64,000 nucleotides of DNA, taken from contig NZ_JBHTIK010000011.1 of assembly GCF_042676985.1 (NCBI RefSeq), forward strand, positions 124,001 through 188,000. Direction: 5' to 3'. Numbering within the stretch: the first letter of the stretch is position 1; every line of letters begins with the position of its first letter. The position numbers and the translations under genes are program-made. The DNA comes from Sphingosinicella xenopeptidilytica (GTDB lineage Bacteria; Pseudomonadota; Alphaproteobacteria; Sphingomonadales; Sphingomonadaceae). Positions 1 to 8,610 of the stretch are shown here, one piece after another. The notes under the pieces are model-generated. The model searched no databases, was not told where the DNA came from, and saw only the letters and a program-made list of their open reading frames with translations.

Positions 1-1
1 G

Positions 2-775
2 CTGCCCAAGGAAGACGAGAAGATCCGATTCCGCGACATTCAGGCACAGCCGCGGAAGATCATTTCCTCCCCGACCTGGTCGGGCCTTGAAAGCGAACAC
101 GTCTGCTATAACGCGGGCTACACCAACGTCCACGAACTGATCCCCTGGCGCACGCTGACCGGCCGGCAGCAACTCTATCAGGATCACAAATGGATGCGCG
201 CTTTTGGCGAAGGCTTTTGCGTCTATCGACCGCCGATCGACACGAAGGCCGTCAAGCCGATGCTGGATGAGGCTAAAGACGCACCGCACGTCATCCTCAA
301 CTTCATCACGCCGCACCAGAAATGGGGTATTCATTCGACCTACACCGACAACCTGCTGATGCTCACGCTATCACGCGGTGGGCCGATCGTCTGGATGAGC
401 GAGGTCGACGCCGCCAAGGCGGGTTTGGTCGACAACGACTGGGTCGAGGCCTTCAACAGCAACGGCGCGCTGGTTGCACGCGTGGTGGTGTCGCAGCGGA
501 TGAAGGAAGGCACGTTGTTCATGTACCACGCGCAGGAAAAGATCGTGAATGTCCCCGGTTCGCCGCTTACCGGTCAGCGGGGCGGTATCCACAACAGCGT
601 TACGCGCGCGGTGCTGAAACCGACGCATATGATCGGCGGTTATGTCCAGCTCGCTTACGGCTTCAACTATTACGGAACGGTCGGGTCCAACCGCGACGAA
701 TATGTGATCGTCCGTAAACTGCAAAAGGTCGATTGGCTCGAGGGGGCTCTCGCCGATGGGGAGGCCGCAGCATGA
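2..775 (+). CDS. narG: Respiratory nitrate reductase alpha subunit, C-terminal part (cut by window edge)
   Basis: This is the 3' end of the gene for the Mo-bisMGD catalytic subunit that reduces nitrate to nitrite on the cytoplasmic side of the membrane. The frame is open from the first bases, and about 257 residues are visible. The readable C-terminal segment (for example HKWGIHSTYTDN, then GPIVWMSEVDAAKAGL and MYHAQEKIVNVPGSPLTG) is typical of the NarG family's C-terminal molybdopterin-guanine-dinucleotide-binding domain. The stop codon overlaps the narH start (ATGA), so the two are translationally coupled. The N-terminus, the Tat-like leader and any promoter lie outside the window. The assignment is secure because narH, narJ and narI follow in the canonical order. 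Confidence 0.97.
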   Translation: MPKEDEKIRFRDIQAQPRKIISSPTWSGLESEHVCYNAGYTNVHELIPWRTLTGRQQLYQDHKWMRAFGEGFCVYRPPIDTKAVKPMLDEAKDAPHVILNFITPHQKWGIHSTYTDNLLMLTLSRGGPIVWMSEVDAAKAGLVDNDWVEAFNSNGALVARVVVSQRMKEGTLFMYHAQEKIVNVPGSPLTGQRGGIHNSVTRAVLKPTHMIGGYVQLAYGFNYYGTVGSNRDEYVIVRKLQKVDWLEGALADGEAAA

Positions 776-2298
776 AGATCCGTGCCCAGATCGGAAAGGT
801 GCTCAATCTCGACAAGTGCATCGGCTGCCATACCTGTTCCGTCACCTGCAAGAACGTGTGGACCAGCCGCGAAGGCATGGAATATGCGTGGTTCAACAAC
901 GTCGAAACCAAACCCGGCATCGGTTATCCCAAGGACTGGGAAAACCAGAAGCGCTGGAACGGCGGCTGGGTTCGCGATGCCGGTGGGTCGATCCGACCGC
1001 GCATGGGCGGCAAATGGCGGCTGCTCGCAAAGATTTTTGCCAATCCAGATCTGCCTGAGATCGACGATTATTACGAGCCCTTCACCTTCGATTATGCCCA
1101 TCTGCAAAAGACGGGCGAGAGCAAGGCTTTCCCTACGGCGCGGCCGCGCAGCCTGGTGTCGGGCGAACGAATGGAAAAGATCAACTGGGGTCCCAACTGG
1201 GAAGAAATCCTGGGCGGTGAATTTTCCAAGCGCTCGGAGGATTACAACTTCGAGGGCGTGCAGAAGGAAATATACGGCCAGTTCGAAAATACTTTCATGA
1301 TGTATCTGCCCCGGCTGTGCGAACATTGCCTCAACCCCACCTGCGTCGCGGCTTGCCCCTCAGGTGCCATCTACAAGCGTGAGGAAGATGGCATTGTCCT
1401 CATTGACCAGGAAGCCTGCCGGGGTTGGCGGATGTGCGTCTCGGGCTGCCCATACAAAAAAATATACTACAACTGGAAAACCGGAAAATCGGAGAAGTGC
1501 ATCTTCTGCTATCCGCGCATCGAGGCCGGGCAGCCGACCGTGTGTTCGGAAACCTGCGTCGGGCGCATCCGGTATCTGGGGGTCATGCTCTATGACGCGG
1601 ATCGGATCGAGGAGGCGGCAAGCGTCGCCGATGTCGAGGATCTCTATCAGGCGCAGCTGGACATCTTCCTTGATCCCAATGATCCCAAGGTGATCGAGCA
1701 GGCCCGCAAAGACGGGGTTCCAGAGGCTTGGCTGGAGGCCGCCCGCCATTCGCCCGTCTACAAGATGGCGATGGAATGGAAGGTCGCCTTCCCGCTCCAC
1801 CCTGAATATCGCACGCTGCCGATGGTGTGGTATGTGCCGCCGCTGTCGCCGATCAATGCAGCGGCGAGCGCGGGACAGATTTCAGTCAACAACGGAATGC
1901 CTGACATCCGCAGCTTGCGCATTCCGCTCAAGTATCTCGCGAACCTGCTGACGGCAGGTGACGAGAAACCGGTGGCGCTTTGCCTCGAGCGGATGCTCGC
2001 GATGCGCGGCTACATGCGTTCGAAAACGATCGAGGGCGTGCAGAATGACGCCATAGCGGAAGCGGTAGGCCTGACGGCGAAACAGATCGAGGAAATGTAC
2101 AAGGTCATGGCGCTGGCGGACTATGAAGATCGCTTCGTCATCCCGACCGGACACCGCGAGGATGCCGAGGACATGTTCGATGAGCGCGGTTCCTGCGGCT
2201 TTTCCTTCGGCAATGGCTGTTCTAGCGGCACCACCAGCAGCAACATGTTCGGCGCGCCGGCACGCAAGAAGCTGCAAACGCCGACGGAGGTGTTCTGA
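772..2298 (+). CDS. narH: Respiratory nitrate reductase beta subunit NarH
   Basis: Electron-transfer subunit of membrane-bound nitrate reductase, passing electrons from the NarI hemes to NarG through iron-sulfur clusters; 508 residues, the usual size. The chosen ATG at 772 gives the family N-terminus MKIRAQIGKVLNLDKCIGCH and overlaps the narG stop; an upstream in-frame ATG at 733 would only add narG-overlapping residues. Visible cluster motifs are CIGCHTCSVTC, CEHCLNPTCVAAC, CRGWRMCVSGC and CIFCYP with CSETC. As in other NarH proteins, a Trp (RGWRMC) replaces one cysteine in the third group, which gives a 3Fe-4S cluster. It ends one base into the narJ start, with a GGAGG sequence just before. 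Confidence 0.98.
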   Translation: MKIRAQIGKVLNLDKCIGCHTCSVTCKNVWTSREGMEYAWFNNVETKPGIGYPKDWENQKRWNGGWVRDAGGSIRPRMGGKWRLLAKIFANPDLPEIDDYYEPFTFDYAHLQKTGESKAFPTARPRSLVSGERMEKINWGPNWEEILGGEFSKRSEDYNFEGVQKEIYGQFENTFMMYLPRLCEHCLNPTCVAACPSGAIYKREEDGIVLIDQEACRGWRMCVSGCPYKKIYYNWKTGKSEKCIFCYPRIEAGQPTVCSETCVGRIRYLGVMLYDADRIEEAASVADVEDLYQAQLDIFLDPNDPKVIEQARKDGVPEAWLEAARHSPVYKMAMEWKVAFPLHPEYRTLPMVWYVPPLSPINAAASAGQISVNNGMPDIRSLRIPLKYLANLLTAGDEKPVALCLERMLAMRGYMRSKTIEGVQNDAIAEAVGLTAKQIEEMYKVMALADYEDRFVIPTGHREDAEDMFDERGSCGFSFGNGCSSGTTSSNMFGAPARKKLQTPTEVF

Positions 2299-3002
2299 TG
2301 CACAATCTGCACCTTTTCTCGCTCCTGCTCAGCTATCCGACGTCCGATCTCCAGGCGGTATGCAGCGAAATCCGCGAACGGCTGGCGACGGATCCGGCAT
2401 TGCCGCGCGATACGGTGAGGCGGCTGCACCCGTTGCTGACCCGCCTTGCCGCCAGTGACATCTATGCCGCGCAGGAAGCCTATGTCGAGCTGTTCGATCG
2501 GGGGCGGGCACACAGCCTGCACCTGTTCGAGCACGTCCATGGCGAGAGCCGGGACCGCGGCCAGGCGATGGTCGATCTGCGCCAGCGCTATCTCGATGCA
2601 GGACTTGAACCGGCGGGCAACGAATTGCCCGATTATCTGCCGCTGTTCCTCGACTATTGCTCCACATTGTCCGAAGCGGCTGCGCGCGAAACCCTCGCCG
2701 AACCCGGCGTGGTTCTTGTCGCGCTCGCCGCGCGGCTGGCCGAGCGCGGCTCGGATTATGCCCCGCTGCTGGCGCTGCTTTGCGAGATCGCAGAGGTCGA
2801 GCAGGACGAAGAGGCGCAAAAGGCGCTCTCCCCGGTCGACGATCCCGATGATCTGGAGACGCTCGATGCACAATGGGCAGAGGAAGAGATCCGTTTCACA
2901 GCAGAGGCAGTGCCTGATCCAGCGGCCTCCTGTCCGCAGGTGAGCGCAATTCTGGATCGCATGTACGATCCGGCGCCGGCCACAAAACGCCCGAGGAACT
3001 GA
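2298..3002 (+). CDS. narJ: Nitrate reductase assembly chaperone NarJ
   Basis: System-specific chaperone of the TorD/NarJ family, needed for molybdenum-cofactor insertion into NarG and not part of the final enzyme; 234 residues. It starts on the last base of the narH stop (TGATG), with GGAGG about 7 bases before the ATG. The N-terminal half carries the family signature around YVELFDRGRAHSLHLFEHVHGESRDRGQAM and then LPDYLPLFLDY. The C-terminal third is acidic and variable, as usual. Position between narH and narI supports the call. Confidence 0.96.
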   Translation: MHNLHLFSLLLSYPTSDLQAVCSEIRERLATDPALPRDTVRRLHPLLTRLAASDIYAAQEAYVELFDRGRAHSLHLFEHVHGESRDRGQAMVDLRQRYLDAGLEPAGNELPDYLPLFLDYCSTLSEAAARETLAEPGVVLVALAARLAERGSDYAPLLALLCEIAEVEQDEEAQKALSPVDDPDDLETLDAQWAEEEIRFTAEAVPDPAASCPQVSAILDRMYDPAPATKRPRN

Positions 3003-3005
3003 GCC

Positions 3006-3707
3006 ATGGAAGCTTTCGTCCATCATCTGCTGTTCGGCATCTATCCCTACATCGCGCTTGGGGTGCTCGCCATTGGGTCGATCATCCGCTTCGACCGCGA
3101 GCCTTACAGCTGGCGCTCCGGCTCCAGCCAGCTGTTGCGGCGCAAGCAGTTGATCTGGGGATCAGTACTCTTTCACATCGGGGTTCTGTTCGTCTTTTTC
3201 GGTCATCTTGTCGGCTTGTTGACCCCGATTGCGCTGTTCGATGCACTGGGTATCAGTCATGGTGCAAAACAGCTTCTGGCCATCATCGCAGGTGGTATTG
3301 CAGGTGTGATGGCAATCATCGGCGCCACCCTGCTCATCCATCGCCGTTTCTTCGATCCCCGTGTACGTGCGGCGTCCAATGTCAGCGACAATATGATTAT
3401 CCTGATCCTGTGGGTGCAGCTGGCGCTGGGGCTCGCAACCATTCCGCTATCGGCCGGGCATCTCGATGGGCATGAAATGGTCAAGTTCATGAGCTGGGCC
3501 CAAGGTATCTTCACCTTCCGCAGCGACGCCGCCAGCTCTATCGCGGACGTCCACATCATCTTCAAACTACACCTGTTCCTCGGCCTCACCATTTTACTGA
3601 TCTTCCCGTTCACGCGTCTGGTCCACATGCTATCGGCACCAGTGCGTTACCTATGGCGGGGTGGTTACCAGATCGTCCGTTCGCGGCGGAATCTCAGCCA
3701 TGGTTGA
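3006..3707 (+). CDS. narI: Respiratory nitrate reductase gamma subunit NarI
   Basis: Diheme cytochrome b subunit that anchors NarGH in the inner membrane and oxidises quinol; 233 residues. Five hydrophobic segments are readable, starting with YPYIALGVLAIGSIIRF and ending with LFLGLTILLIFPFTRLVHM. Candidate heme-ligand histidines lie in FHIGVLFVFFGHLVG and in the last helices (KLHLF and RLVHML). It starts 3 bases after the narJ stop and overlaps the next gene by 8 bases. Its quinol-oxidising role makes the quinone hydroxylase gene further along (7422-8579) a sensible neighbour. Confidence 0.97.
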   Translation: MEAFVHHLLFGIYPYIALGVLAIGSIIRFDREPYSWRSGSSQLLRRKQLIWGSVLFHIGVLFVFFGHLVGLLTPIALFDALGISHGAKQLLAIIAGGIAGVMAIIGATLLIHRRFFDPRVRAASNVSDNMIILILWVQLALGLATIPLSAGHLDGHEMVKFMSWAQGIFTFRSDAASSIADVHIIFKLHLFLGLTILLIFPFTRLVHMLSAPVRYLWRGGYQIVRSRRNLSHG

Positions 3708-4512
3708 ACTCGCCGAGCGCGCGGCCGTAAGGGTCGGCGGTGTAGAGATTCCGGCCGGAGCGATTGCCGCCGAAGTACAGAATCATCCCGCCCCCGACGC
3801 TGATGCCGCCTGGCAGGCCGCTGCCGAAGCCTTGGTGATTCGTCAGCTGCTGCTGACCGAGGCGGATCGGCAAGGCATCGTCGCGCAGGAAAGTCGCGAT
3901 GCCGAAGGACGGTTGCTGATCGAGGAAGATGCCCGCATCGACGCCCTGCTGACTTCGGCAGTCAAAGTGCCCAGCGCCACGACCGAAGAGGCACGACGCT
4001 TTTACGAACGGCACCGTACCCGCTTTGCCAGCGAAACGCTGATCGAGGCAGAGCACATCCTGATCACGGCGGACCCGTCAGACCGGCTCGCCTACAGTCT
4101 TGCGGTCGGCGACGTGCGGATGCTGATCCGCAAGATCCAAGCCGATCCATCGCGGTTTGCGGATTTGGCACGCGAACATTCAGCCTGTCCTTCAAAAGCG
4201 CAGGGCGGCAACCTCGGACAGATCGGGCGCGGCCAGACCGTTGCAGCGTTTGAGGCTGCGTTGTTTGCGCTTGGCGAGGGCGAGCTCTGCGTTGAGCCTG
4301 TACGCTCTCCCTATGGTGTCCATGTCGTGCGTACGGGTCGCCGGATCGATGGGCAACCTCTGCCGTTCGAGGTCGTGGAACCCACCATCCGCGACTATCT
4401 GGAAGAAGCGAGTGCGCGCCGCGCGACGGCGCAATATCTCGCCATCCTGGCGAGTGAAATGCCTGTCGAAGGTGTGACTCTGCCCATCGCCGAAGGACCC
4501 CTGGTCCAGTGA
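3700..4512 (+). CDS. Parvulin-type peptidyl-prolyl cis-trans isomerase (PpiC/NifM-like)
   Basis: About 270 residues. The ATG at 3700 lies inside the end of narI (8-base overlap); an earlier in-frame start at 3661 would lie deeper in narI. The C-terminal half is a rotamase domain, with IEAEHILITADP, then FADLAREHSACPSKAQGGNLGQIGRGQTV and SPYGVHVV, the family's conserved core. There is no signal peptide, so a cytoplasmic role in folding or maturing the nitrate reductase is likely. A similar gene sits directly after narI in some Pseudomonas nar operons, where moaA also follows, so the arrangement is known. The exact client protein is not known from the sequence. Confidence 0.9.
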   Translation: MVELAERAAVRVGGVEIPAGAIAAEVQNHPAPDADAAWQAAAEALVIRQLLLTEADRQGIVAQESRDAEGRLLIEEDARIDALLTSAVKVPSATTEEARRFYERHRTRFASETLIEAEHILITADPSDRLAYSLAVGDVRMLIRKIQADPSRFADLAREHSACPSKAQGGNLGQIGRGQTVAAFEAALFALGEGELCVEPVRSPYGVHVVRTGRRIDGQPLPFEVVEPTIRDYLEEASARRATAQYLAILASEMPVEGVTLPIAEGPLVQ

Positions 4513-5537
4513 CCATCGCGCGCACTCCGGATCAGATCTTCGTGGGAATGGACGAGAACCGGGGCCTGACCGATGCCATCGGACGCCGCTTCGAATATCT
4601 GCGCCTGTCGCTGACCGATGTGTGCAATTTCCGCTGCACCTATTGCCTGCCAGAAGGCTACCGCAAGGTGCACGGAAGGCCACACCCACTGTCGATCGCT
4701 GAAATGATCCGCGCGGTGCGGGCCTTTGCGCGGCTTGGTTTGTGGAAAGTGCGGTTGACCGGGGGTGAGCCGACGCTACGCAGCGATTTCACACAGGTCG
4801 CGCGCGCCATCGCAGCGGTGCCGGGAATTCGCCACTTGGCGATGACGACCAACGGCTATCACCTTGCGGAGCGCGCACGTGCGTGGCGGGACGCCGGGAT
4901 CAGCACGATCAATATCAGCGTCGACTCGCTCGACCCGGCGCGTTTCGCGGCGATCACCGGGCACGATCGGCTGGCAGAGGTCTTGCGCGGAGTATCGGCG
5001 GCGCGGGCGGCCGGGTTCGACAACGTCAAACTCAACGCCGTGCTAATGCGCGGTGTCAATGACGATGAACTGGCAGCCATGATTGATTTCGTGGCCGCGC
5101 ACGATCTGTCGCTCCGTTTCATCGAGGTGATGAGGACCAACGACAATGTCGCCTTTTTCGGGAAGCACCATCTTGCTGGGGCGGCCGTGGCCGATCAGCT
5201 CAAGGCGGCGGGCTGGCAGCGGCTGCCGCGCCTCCCCGGCGCCGGGCCGGCGGTCGAATATGCGCACCCGGCGGCCAAGGGGCGCATCGGCATCATTGCG
5301 CCGTATTCGCGGGATTTCTGCGCGAGCTGCAATCGGCTGCGACTATCCTCCGAAGGCAAGTTGCATCTCTGCCTGTTCGGCGACGGCGGCATCGACCTGC
5401 GTCCGCTGCTGCAGGGGGATGACGAGAATGCGCTGGTCGCGCAGATCGTGACGCTCACCGCTACCAAGGCACCCGCACACCGTCTGAGTAGGGGCGACAG
5501 CGGCGCGACCCCACATCTCGCTTCGATCGGAGGTTAG
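4509..5537 (+). CDS. moaA: GTP 3',8-cyclase MoaA
   Basis: Radical-SAM enzyme for the first step of molybdenum-cofactor synthesis, turning GTP into 3',8-cyclo-GTP; 342 residues. The SAM 4Fe-4S motif CNFRCTYC lies at about residues 38-45 and the second cluster ligands are in CASCNRLRLSSEGKLHLC near residue 275. The protein ends in the family's C-terminal Gly-Gly. It starts with GTG overlapping the stop of the prolyl isomerase (GTGA), so it is part of the nar transcript and supplies cofactor for NarG. Confidence 0.97.
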   Translation: MTIARTPDQIFVGMDENRGLTDAIGRRFEYLRLSLTDVCNFRCTYCLPEGYRKVHGRPHPLSIAEMIRAVRAFARLGLWKVRLTGGEPTLRSDFTQVARAIAAVPGIRHLAMTTNGYHLAERARAWRDAGISTINISVDSLDPARFAAITGHDRLAEVLRGVSAARAAGFDNVKLNAVLMRGVNDDELAAMIDFVAAHDLSLRFIEVMRTNDNVAFFGKHHLAGAAVADQLKAAGWQRLPRLPGAGPAVEYAHPAAKGRIGIIAPYSRDFCASCNRLRLSSEGKLHLCLFGDGGIDLRPLLQGDDENALVAQIVTLTATKAPAHRLSRGDSGATPHLASIGG

Positions 5538-5617
5538 CGTGACAGCGATCATCAGATCGAACACATCACAGCGGACCGGGAGATATTGCCGATCGGGTGA
5601 GCAAACAGGACTGGCTC

Positions 5618-6154
5618 ATGTCGGGAATTGACGAGAGGTTGACCTTCCACCCCCTAAACATCGCAGTGCTGACCGTGTCTGATACGCGCAATCTGGATAC
5701 CGATACGTCTGGTGCGCTGTTGGCTGGGCGGTTGACCGGAGCGGGGCATATGTTCGCTGCACGAGCAATTGTTACAGACGATGTCGAACCGATCCGTGCA
5801 CAGATGCGTGCGTGGATTGCCGACCCCGGTGTGGACATCATCGTCAGCACGGGCGGCACCGGATTTACACCGCGCGACGTGACGCCGGAAGCCGTGATGC
5901 CGCTGCTGCGGCGAACAATGGACGGGTTCAGCGTGGTGTTCCACCAGGCAAGCATAGGTACAATCGGCATCTCGACCCTGCAATCGCGCGCCTTTGCGGG
6001 GCAGGCGGAAGAGACGTTTGTCTTCTGCCTGCCGGGGTCGACCGGCGCCTGCCGCGATGCGTGGGATCTGGTGCTGGGCTTTGAATTCGACAGCCGCTAT
6101 CGCCCCTGCTCGATTGCCGGGCAAGTGCCGCGTCTGCGGGGTCTATGCGTATGA
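5618..6154 (+). CDS. moaB: Molybdenum cofactor biosynthesis protein MoaB
   Basis: MogA/MoaB-type protein that adenylylates molybdopterin before metal insertion; about 178 residues. Family motifs are IAVLTVSDTRN, then DIIVSTGGTGFTPRDVTPEA and the loop FCLPGSTGACRDAW. I chose ATG at 5618, which has AGGA about 8 bases upstream and aligns with the usual N-terminus. A GTG at 5597 would add seven residues and cannot be excluded. It lies 80 bases after moaA and overlaps the start of moeA by 10 bases. Confidence 0.94.
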   Translation: MSGIDERLTFHPLNIAVLTVSDTRNLDTDTSGALLAGRLTGAGHMFAARAIVTDDVEPIRAQMRAWIADPGVDIIVSTGGTGFTPRDVTPEAVMPLLRRTMDGFSVVFHQASIGTIGISTLQSRAFAGQAEETFVFCLPGSTGACRDAWDLVLGFEFDSRYRPCSIAGQVPRLRGLCV

Positions 6155-7365
6155 GCGGGCCACCCCATGATGGCGACGACATGATCGGATTCGAAGCGGC
6201 AATCGCGCTTATCGCGAGCGCAGCCGGTCCGCTGGAAACCGAAACGGTGCCGCTGGCTGAGGCTGCGGGGCGCGTCCTTGCCGAACCGCTACACGCCCGC
6301 AGCGATGTTCCGCGCCGGGCGGTCGCCGCGATGGATGGCTATGCAGTGGTCGATGCAGGGACGCAGGCTGGAGAAGCGCTGCGGGTGGTCGGGGAAAGCT
6401 GTGCCGGGGCAGGCTTTGCCGGACCGGTCGCACCCGGCGAAGCAGTGCGCATCTTCACTGGCGCTCCGATGCCGGAAGGGTCTGACCGCTGCATCATGCA
6501 GGAGTATGCGACGCGCGAAGCCGATGTGGTGTGCTTCAACCGCGGATATGGCCCTGCCTGGCATGTGCGGGCCTCGGGCAGCGATTTTTCTGCCGGCGCC
6601 TTGCTGCTCGATGCCGGGACGAGGCTGACTCCGCGCGCAATGGTCGTGGCAGCCGCAGCGGACGTGGCGGACATTCTCGTTGCTGCGCGTCCGCGCGTCG
6701 CGATCATCGGTACGGGGGATGAACTCGCCGCGCCGGGTGAAGCCTATCAACGCGAGGACGCCATTCCGGAAAGCGTAACCTTCGGCGCTGCCGCCATGGT
6801 ACAACAGGCTGGTGCAGCCTTGGTCTACCGCGCAACCGGCATAGACCAGCTCCCGGCCCTGGAGGCATTGGCGGCGGCAGCGCTCGATATGGCGGACCTT
6901 GTGATCGTTACCGGCGGCGCTTCAGTGGGAGCGCGCGATTTTGCGAAGCCGATGTTCGCTGCGCACGGGCTGGAGCTGCTGTTTGCCAAAGTCGCGATCA
7001 AGCCCGGAAAACCCGTATGGCTGGGCCGTGCACGAGGAAAATGGGTGCTCGGCTTGCCGGGCAATCCCACCTCGGCCATGGTCACCGCGCGGCTGTTTCT
7101 GTTGCCGTTACTGGCCCGATTACAAGGTCGGAGAGTCGACGATGAGCTGCGCTGGCGCACCCTGCCGCTTGCTACTGCACTCGGCGCGGCGGGCTCTCGC
7201 GAATCCTTTGTCCGAGCGCATTGGGATGACGCAGGGCTCACTGCGCTCGGCAACCAGGACAGCGGAGCGCAAGGCGCGCTTGCTGTCGCCGACTGGTTGA
7301 TCCGCTGTCCGGCGGGCCAACCGGCGCTTGGCTGCGGTGCTCTGGTCAGCGCCCTGTCATTTTAG
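6145..7365 (+). CDS. moeA: Molybdopterin molybdenumtransferase MoeA
   Basis: Inserts molybdate into adenylylated molybdopterin; about 404 residues, the normal length. Motifs are SDVPRRAVAAMDGYAV near residue 52, FTGAPMPEG, the domain-III stretch IIGTGDELAAPGE, VTGGASVGARDF and LPGNPTSAMV. The start is uncertain among in-frame ATGs at 6145, 6151 and 6181; 6145 and 6151 both overlap the moaB end. It is the last gene of the + strand block and converges on ubiM with only 56 bases between stops. Confidence 0.95.
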   Translation: MRMSGPPHDGDDMIGFEAAIALIASAAGPLETETVPLAEAAGRVLAEPLHARSDVPRRAVAAMDGYAVVDAGTQAGEALRVVGESCAGAGFAGPVAPGEAVRIFTGAPMPEGSDRCIMQEYATREADVVCFNRGYGPAWHVRASGSDFSAGALLLDAGTRLTPRAMVVAAAADVADILVAARPRVAIIGTGDELAAPGEAYQREDAIPESVTFGAAAMVQQAGAALVYRATGIDQLPALEALAAAALDMADLVIVTGGASVGARDFAKPMFAAHGLELLFAKVAIKPGKPVWLGRARGKWVLGLPGNPTSAMVTARLFLLPLLARLQGRRVDDELRWRTLPLATALGAAGSRESFVRAHWDDAGLTALGNQDSGAQGALAVADWLIRCPAGQPALGCGALVSALSF

Positions 7366-7421
7366 GATATACGGGCCTCAGCTCAGGATACGGCAGGCCA
7401 ATCACGACCGTGCACTCTCAT

Positions 7422-8579
7422 TCAAGCCGCTTGCATCAGCAGCCGGGAGATCATGCGCCGTGCCGGAGTAACGTGTGCCGCTCTGATGCCCATGTGCCGC
7501 GCGATGCGGCCCGTCATTCGCTCATCGGTGTAAAGCCCGACAATGGCATTGGTTGCAGCATAGAGCGGCCAGGTCGCGACACGATGTCCGATTTCATAGC
7601 GCTTTAGGAGAGACGCCTCACCCAGATCGCCCGCCCGACGGAGGAGTCCCGCCAGGCGTGCGGTGCCCGATAGCCCAAGATTGAATCCATGCGCCGTAAC
7701 CGGATGCATCCCCACTGCCGCATCGCCAACCAGCGCCGCACGCGCGACAGCGAACCGCCCGGCATAGCTGGTTGTCAGTGGATAGCGGTGCAGCGGCGTC
7801 AGCATTTCCATGGCCCCAAAACGCCGATGAAAGCGCCGCGTAAGCTCCGTGCCGAGCGCGCGTCGATCCATGTCGGCCAATGCTGCCGCCTGCCCATCGG
7901 GCAATGTAACGACCGCGGAAGCAACGCCGGGAGCAAGCGGTAATAATGCCAACGTCTGCCCATGGTCGAACCATTCGGTGGCAATCCCGCAGTGATCTTT
8001 GTCCAATCTAACGCGTCCGACCAGCATCGATTTTCTCAAACGATGCATCCGCGCCGCAATTCCCAGCTGGCTGCGGAGCGTGGAAAAGCGCGAGTCTGCG
8101 GCGACCACCAACGGGCCCGACAGGGTCTGCCCGTTGCCAAGCGTGATCCGGCCTTCCGTTGGCGTCGAGATCACATGATCAACGCTGACGCCCGCCATCA
8201 ATTTTATGTTCGAACGCGCGGCGGCGCAGTCGAAAAGCGCCCTGCGGATGTCGCAGTTCGATACCATCGAACCAAGTTGGCCACCTTTGTTCGCATCCGG
8301 CGTGAACGCCAGCGCGAGCGGTGAATGCCCGTTGTAGACCTTGGCTCGGGTCAGCGGATGCACGGCATCGGCGGCCAATCTCTCCCATGCACCGAGACGG
8401 CGCAAGATTGCCGTCGATTTGTGTGTCAGGGCGATCTCGCGGCCGTCGAAAACGGGCTCGGCAAGCGATCTTTCCTCGCTTTTCTCGATCAGGACAACAT
8501 CGATGCCTGCCAGCGCAAGATCGTTCGCCAGTGCCAGCCCGGCGGGACCGGCCCCACAGATCAGAACGGAATTCAGCAT
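7422..8579 (-). CDS. ubiM: UbiM-type ubiquinone flavin hydroxylase
   Basis: FAD-dependent aromatic hydroxylase of the UbiH/COQ6 family, about 385 residues. The N-terminal dinucleotide motif is GAGPAGLALA. The stretch FDGREIALTH, the VATEWFDHGQT-type segment (here IATEWFDHGQT), GDAAVGMHPVTAHGFNLGL and the C-terminal YTDERMTGRIARH are the pattern I associate with UbiM, the alphaproteobacterial 5-demethoxyubiquinol hydroxylase. The start at 8579 has AAGGAAG 7 bases upstream; the open frame extends to 8768 but that part overlaps nrdG. It follows nrdG by 31 bases, so it probably shares the FNR-linked nrdD transcript. This is odd because these hydroxylases use O2. UbiH is the main alternative name. 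Confidence 0.82.
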   Translation of the reverse strand: MLNSVLICGAGPAGLALANDLALAGIDVVLIEKSEERSLAEPVFDGREIALTHKSTAILRRLGAWERLAADAVHPLTRAKVYNGHSPLALAFTPDANKGGQLGSMVSNCDIRRALFDCAAARSNIKLMAGVSVDHVISTPTEGRITLGNGQTLSGPLVVAADSRFSTLRSQLGIAARMHRLRKSMLVGRVRLDKDHCGIATEWFDHGQTLALLPLAPGVASAVVTLPDGQAAALADMDRRALGTELTRRFHRRFGAMEMLTPLHRYPLTTSYAGRFAVARAALVGDAAVGMHPVTAHGFNLGLSGTARLAGLLRRAGDLGEASLLKRYEIGHRVATWPLYAATNAIVGLYTDERMTGRIARHMGIRAAHVTPARRMISRLLMQAA

Positions 8580-8610
8580 CGAACTGCTTCCTTCTACTTC
8601 ATACCAGGGA

